NCBI RefSeq assembly: GCF_004745075.1
Contig: NZ_RHFH01000007.1
Location: forward strand, 186,001-250,000
Source of the DNA: Brevibacterium sp. S111
Lineage (GTDB): Bacteria > Actinomycetota > Actinomycetes > Actinomycetales > Brevibacteriaceae
DNA: 64,000 nucleotides
Reading direction: 5' to 3'
Shown here: in pieces, positions 60,673 to 64,000 of the stretch
Layout: every line of letters begins with the position of its first letter
Position numbering within the stretch: the first letter of the stretch is position 1
Program-made: the position numbers and the translations under genes
Notes under the pieces: model-generated
The model's input: only the letters and a program-made list of their open reading frames with translations
Told to the model about the DNA's origin: nothing
Database searches by the model: none

Positions 60673-61469
60673 GCGAACTGAAATTCGATGGACTGCCCGG
60701 AGTGCGCTTCAGTGCTCTGGCCTTCGACGTCGACAGCGGGGAACGGGTGTTCGCTCACAGAGAGAACGACGAACTCGACACCGCCAGCATGGGCAAGGTC
60801 TTCCTGCTCCACACGGCACTGCAGATGTCTAAGGACGGCACGCTTGACCTGGAGGAACGCCTGCACCGCAGGCCGTCGGAACGAGTCGACGAATCCGGGA
60901 TCTGGTACCTCATGGAGCAGGACGACCTGAGCATCTTCGACGTCGCTCTGCTCATCGGCGCGTTCAGCGACAACTTCGCCACGAACGTGCTCATCCGCCG
61001 GGTCGGTTTGGCCAATGTCGCGGAGCAGGTGGACAAGCTCGGGTACCGGAATTCGGGTCTGCACGACTTCCTGCGCTGGCCGCGACCTGCCAAGGCCCCG
61101 CGGACCCTGTCGACGGGCACGGCCGCGGAGATCAGTGACTTCATGGCCAGGCATGCCAAGGACGAGTTCTGGGACGAATCGACGAACGAGGTCTTCCGCC
61201 GCTGGTTGGGGGCCGGTGCGGACACCTCGATGGTCGCCTCGGCGTTCGACCTCGACCCGCTTGCGCACTACAACTACCAGCGCGACGTGTGGGTGTGGAA
61301 CAAGACAGGCACGAACGGGACGATCAGGGCCGATGCCGGGATCGTCATGACGCGCACCCGCCGTGTCGCCTATGCGGTGTTCGCGAACTGGGAGCCGGGC
61401 ACCGACCGCGTCGTCGACGTCATGCCGATCATGCGCGAAGCCGGCGACGCCATCCACCGGTTCCTATGA
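60669..61469 (+). CDS. Cytosolic class-A beta-lactamase-fold serine hydrolase
   Basis: 266 residues. The three penicillin-recognising motifs are present: S40-M-G-K43 (SxxK), S100-D-N102 (SDN) and K212-T-G214 (KTG). No signal peptide or membrane helix precedes the domain, and no ExxLN omega-loop motif with the deacylating Glu is seen between 102 and 212, so true beta-lactamase activity is doubtful. ATG overlaps the S66 gene stop. In this operon it may act as a cytosolic peptidase or amidase on imported muropeptides; inference. Confidence 0.85.
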   Translation: MSELKFDGLPGVRFSALAFDVDSGERVFAHRENDELDTASMGKVFLLHTALQMSKDGTLDLEERLHRRPSERVDESGIWYLMEQDDLSIFDVALLIGAFSDNFATNVLIRRVGLANVAEQVDKLGYRNSGLHDFLRWPRPAKAPRTLSTGTAAEISDFMARHAKDEFWDESTNEVFRRWLGAGADTSMVASAFDLDPLAHYNYQRDVWVWNKTGTNGTIRADAGIVMTRTRRVAYAVFANWEPGTDRVVDVMPIMREAGDAIHRFL

Positions 61470-61611
61470 CCGTGACTGCCGTCGATGCGACCTCGCCTTG
61501 CAACGCACGACCTTCGTCGTCAGCCGCACGACCCTCGACTGCGTCTGGTCGAAGTTCGACTCCCTCTGAACCACCCCCGGCGCGGAGAACCGTGGGGTAG
61601 TCTGGTGGGCG

Positions 61612-61923
61612 ATGTCCGAAACGATCTACCTCACTGGCGAAGCGAAGGCTCCGTCGAACAACCCGATCACCAGCCAGTTCGGTCTGTTCTACGTGGCTTT
61701 CGAGATCGATCCGGGCACCCACCGCATCCTCGATGTGGACTGCACGGCGACGTTGGCTCTGACTCGAAACTTCATTCGGAGCCTGTTCGTCGATGCCGAC
61801 ATCACGGACCCCGGTCGACTGATAGAGCGCATCCAGCGCCGCTACCACGGCTCCTCGCAGAAGGCCCTGATCACAGCAGTGAACAACGCCGTGAAGAAGT
61901 ACCGCGAGGTTGCCGCTCAGTAG
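61612..61923 (+). CDS. DUF3870 protein
   Basis: 103 residues: ETIYLTGEAKAPSNNPI, FEIDPGTHRILDVDCTATLALT and IERIQRRYHGSSQKALITAVNNAVKKY match DUF3870. TAGTCT (61598-61603) ends 8 nt before the ATG; no RBS, so probably leaderless and possibly the first gene of a new transcript with DUF819 and the M19 peptidase. Function unknown. Confidence 0.87.
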   Translation: MSETIYLTGEAKAPSNNPITSQFGLFYVAFEIDPGTHRILDVDCTATLALTRNFIRSLFVDADITDPGRLIERIQRRYHGSSQKALITAVNNAVKKYREVAAQ

Positions 61924-62055
61924 CGCGTCCGACCACCGCGATTGCCCGGTCCCTCACCGGACCGGATCCGATCGACAACTGCACATTGCTTCATCCCCGG
62001 TGCCGCCGACGGTGTCGCTGTCGGGGTGGACGAATTCAATGAGGAAGTGTCGTTT

Positions 62056-63213
62056 GTGATCACGGACGGTTATCTATTCATCAGCCTGCTTCTGGCGATC
62101 TCCGCAGCGCTCGTCGTTGCGGACCGGAGCGGGCGTTTCAGACTCTTCAAGTATGTGCCCGGCTTCGTCATCCTCTATATCGTGGCCGCGCTGCTCAACA
62201 CCATCGGCGTCTTCGACCACAACGGCGGGGATATCGACGACGTCGGCGATACTCTGCGCACGGCGCTGCTGCCCGCGATGATCCTGCTCATGCTGTTCAA
62301 ATGCGATATTCGGCAGATCATCAAGCTCGGTCCGAAGCTGCTGCTGACCTTCGCCGTGACCGCGGCGAGCATCATCGCCGGGTTCATCATCAGCTATCTG
62401 ATCCTGCACTCCAGTCTCGACCCCGAAGCGTGGAAGGCCCTCGGCGCACTCAACGCCTCGTGGACGGGCGGTTCGGCGAACATGGTTGCGGTGCAGGAGG
62501 TCCTCCATGCTCCCGAGGATGTGTTCGGTTACGTCCTCATCGTCGACACGGTGCTCTACTCGTTCTGGCTGCTGCTCATCTTCTCCTCCGTCACGGTCTC
62601 CGACGCGTTCAACCGGTGGACGGAGGCCGATATGTCGAAGCTCGATTTCACCGACAGGGTCGACGCGGAGGAGGAGAAGCCGATGACTCTGTCGTCGATG
62701 TTCGGGCTCATCGGATTTGCGCTCCTGGCCTCGGCACTGGCGATCCGCCTCGGCGAACTGCTTCCAGAGGTCGGTGTGGTCATCAACGCCACTGCGTGGA
62801 CGATCCTCATCGTCAGCGTCCTCGGCCTCGTCATCGGATCGACTCGGTTCGGCAAGACCTCCGGGTCCAATGAGCTGGCGACGATCCTGCTCTACCTCAT
62901 CATCGGCATCATCGCCTCCGGCTCGGACTTCACGTCTCTGGCGGAAGCACCGCTGTACCTGGTGGCCGGAATCATCGTCCTGGTCGTCCACATCGCCATC
63001 ATGCTCGTCTACGCGAAACTCACTCGCACCGAACTCTTCAGCATCGCCGTGGCCAGCACCGCGAACATCGGCGGCATCGCCTCGGCGCCGGTCGTCGCGG
63101 GTGCCTTCAACCGGCAGCTCGTCCCGGTCGGTGTGCTGTTCGCGCTGATGGGCACGTTCCTCGGCACGTTCCTGGGTCTGTGGTCGGCACAGCTGCTCTC
63201 TGGACTCGGATAA
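62056..63213 (+). CDS. DUF819-family membrane protein
   Basis: 385 residues with about 11 hydrophobic helices. DUF819 blocks: LPAMILLMLFKCDIRQIIKLGPK, NASWTGGSANMVAVQEVLHAPED and the C-terminal IAVASTANIGGIASAPVVAGAF. Start set at GTG 62056 (GAGGAAG upstream); GTG 62047 or further upstream is possible. Probably a secondary transporter; homologues occur near dipeptide epimerase and dipeptidase genes, so a dipeptide or amino-acid substrate is suspected, not shown. Confidence 0.85.
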   Translation: MITDGYLFISLLLAISAALVVADRSGRFRLFKYVPGFVILYIVAALLNTIGVFDHNGGDIDDVGDTLRTALLPAMILLMLFKCDIRQIIKLGPKLLLTFAVTAASIIAGFIISYLILHSSLDPEAWKALGALNASWTGGSANMVAVQEVLHAPEDVFGYVLIVDTVLYSFWLLLIFSSVTVSDAFNRWTEADMSKLDFTDRVDAEEEKPMTLSSMFGLIGFALLASALAIRLGELLPEVGVVINATAWTILIVSVLGLVIGSTRFGKTSGSNELATILLYLIIGIIASGSDFTSLAEAPLYLVAGIIVLVVHIAIMLVYAKLTRTELFSIAVASTANIGGIASAPVVAGAFNRQLVPVGVLFALMGTFLGTFLGLWSAQLLSGLG

Positions 63214-63280
63214 TGGCTTCGACGCAGACCTGCACTCAAGCTCCGCACCTCACTCACGCCTCATCGGAAGGATCAGCATC

Positions 63281-64000
63281 GTGACCGTAACAGATTCCAC
63301 CAACGCCGCCGCCGGCAGTTCCGCAGGCGCCTCGAGCAGCGCAGTCATCGACGTCTTCGACGGGCACAACGACCTCGCGTGGTTCCTGCGCGAGGAACGC
63401 GACTACAGCGTGGAGGGACTCAACGATCCGTCAGTCTCGCCCTTCACGACGATGGACCAGCTGCGTGCCGGCGGCGTCGCTGCGCAGTACTGGTCCGTCT
63501 ACGTCCATTCCTCGATCACCGGCGCGGACGCGGTCAAGGCCACGTGGGAGCAGATCGACGCCATCCAGCGCGTGGTCAGCGCCTACCCCGAACGTCTCGC
63601 TTTCGCCCGCACCGCCGCCGACGTCCGTGCCGCGCGCGCCGCTGGGAAGGTCGCCTCACTCATGGGCGTCGAAGGCGGGCAGCAGATCGACGAGTCGCTG
63701 GCAGTGCTGCGCTCCTACGCCCGTGCCGGGGCCCGATACATGACGCTGACATGGTCGACCACGCATTCGTGGGCCGACTCGGCGACCGACGAACCGCAGC
63801 ACGGGGGCCTGAGCGAATTCGGCCGTGAGGTCGTGGCGGAGATGAACCGGATCGGCATGATCCTCGACCTCTCCCATGTCGCGCCGAGCGTCATGCACCA
63901 GTCGCTCGACCAGTCGACCCTGCCGGTGCTCTTCACCCACTCCTGCGCCTACGGGCTCAACCCGCACCCGCGCAACATCCCCGATGACGTCCTCGACCGT
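63281..64000 (+). CDS. Membrane-dipeptidase-family (M19) peptidase, 3' end cut by window
   Basis: The first 240 codons from GTG 63281 (GGAAGG upstream) are visible. M19 zinc ligands: His and Asp of FDGHNDLAW, the bridging Glu in SLMGVEGGQQI, and His of LFTHSCAYGL. YMTLTWSTTHSWADSATD and ILDLSHVAPSVM are family blocks. These enzymes hydrolyse dipeptides, including those with D-residues in the second position. It follows DUF819 by 67 bp, consistent with uptake and cleavage of dipeptides. Confidence 0.93.
   Translation, partial: MTVTDSTNAAAGSSAGASSSAVIDVFDGHNDLAWFLREERDYSVEGLNDPSVSPFTTMDQLRAGGVAAQYWSVYVHSSITGADAVKATWEQIDAIQRVVSAYPERLAFARTAADVRAARAAGKVASLMGVEGGQQIDESLAVLRSYARAGARYMTLTWSTTHSWADSATDEPQHGGLSEFGREVVAEMNRIGMILDLSHVAPSVMHQSLDQSTLPVLFTHSCAYGLNPHPRNIPDDVLDR

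Noticed and set aside
60669-61469. Secreted class A beta-lactamase (antibiotic resistance gene)
   Set aside because: SxxK, SDN and KTG are present, but there is no signal peptide, no ExxLN motif, and the gene is coupled to a cytosolic peptidase, so a resistance label is not justified.

Overview
The window is high-GC actinobacterial chromosome, most likely from Brevibacteriaceae (Brevibacterium or a close relative). The evidence is a mycothiol synthase gene (mshD), a GlnR-like orphan regulator directly upstream of it, ppk1 beside a MutT1-type Nudix/phosphatase gene, a PstSCAB operon with an 11-nt-phased PHO-box-like site, an IS1249-group insertion sequence, and many apparently leaderless genes in which a TANNNT box ends 6-8 nt before the start codon. 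The genus is an inference; the phylum is not in doubt. I saw no prophage, CRISPR array or recognisable defence island.

Region 1-16.8 kb is catabolic and cell-wall metabolism. A quinate/shikimate cluster (MHS transporter, IclR regulator, aroQ, a QsuD-like quinate/shikimate dehydrogenase) is followed by DedA, an aldo/keto reductase, a pterin carbinolamine dehydratase and a GntP permease. A tightly coupled operon (GntR regulator, anmK, sodium:solute symporter, murQ, N-acetylglucosamine kinase) then handles the amino-sugar half of peptidoglycan recycling. An acetyltransferase, a flavin monooxygenase and a PspC protein follow, and an IS110 element sits at 15.4-16.8 kb.

Region 16.8-34.8 kb holds a DUF2249/nitrobindin group, an intact IS1249-like insertion with perfect terminal repeats and an 8-bp target duplication, tRNA-Lys, a low-affinity phosphate system (DUF47-Pit) preceded by a candidate structured RNA, a two-component system whose response regulator carries an apparent 1-nt frameshift in the DNA-binding helix, a divergent HxlR/reductase pair around a 36-bp concentric dyad, and the high-affinity pstSCAB operon.

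Region 34.8-50.4 kb contains mutT1-ppk1-mshD-glnR-like on the minus strand. A plus-strand group follows: membrane protein, a 38-residue microprotein, a nitrobindin-like protein, ygfZ, and gabT with a strong terminator. After that come a second two-component pair, a PucR regulator and a PLP decarboxylase. Phosphate is a theme: Pit, Pst, polyphosphate kinase and MutT1 all lie within 16 kb.

Region 50.5-64 kb is transport and peptide salvage: a TAXI-type TRAP transporter, then a dipeptide/oligopeptide ABC transporter (binding protein, two permeases, fused double ATPase) coupled to an LD-carboxypeptidase of family S66 and a cytosolic class-A-beta-lactamase-fold hydrolase, then DUF3870, DUF819 and a membrane-dipeptidase-family peptidase cut by the window end. 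Together with the anmK/murQ operon this suggests that both the sugar and the peptide halves of muropeptide recycling are encoded here. The less expected signals are a branched RNA candidate at 22035-22139, a family of long intergenic palindromes, a palindrome inserted in frame in the S66 peptidase gene, a strand-biased over-represented decamer (GCCGAGGCGG), and in-frame minisatellites in several regulator genes.
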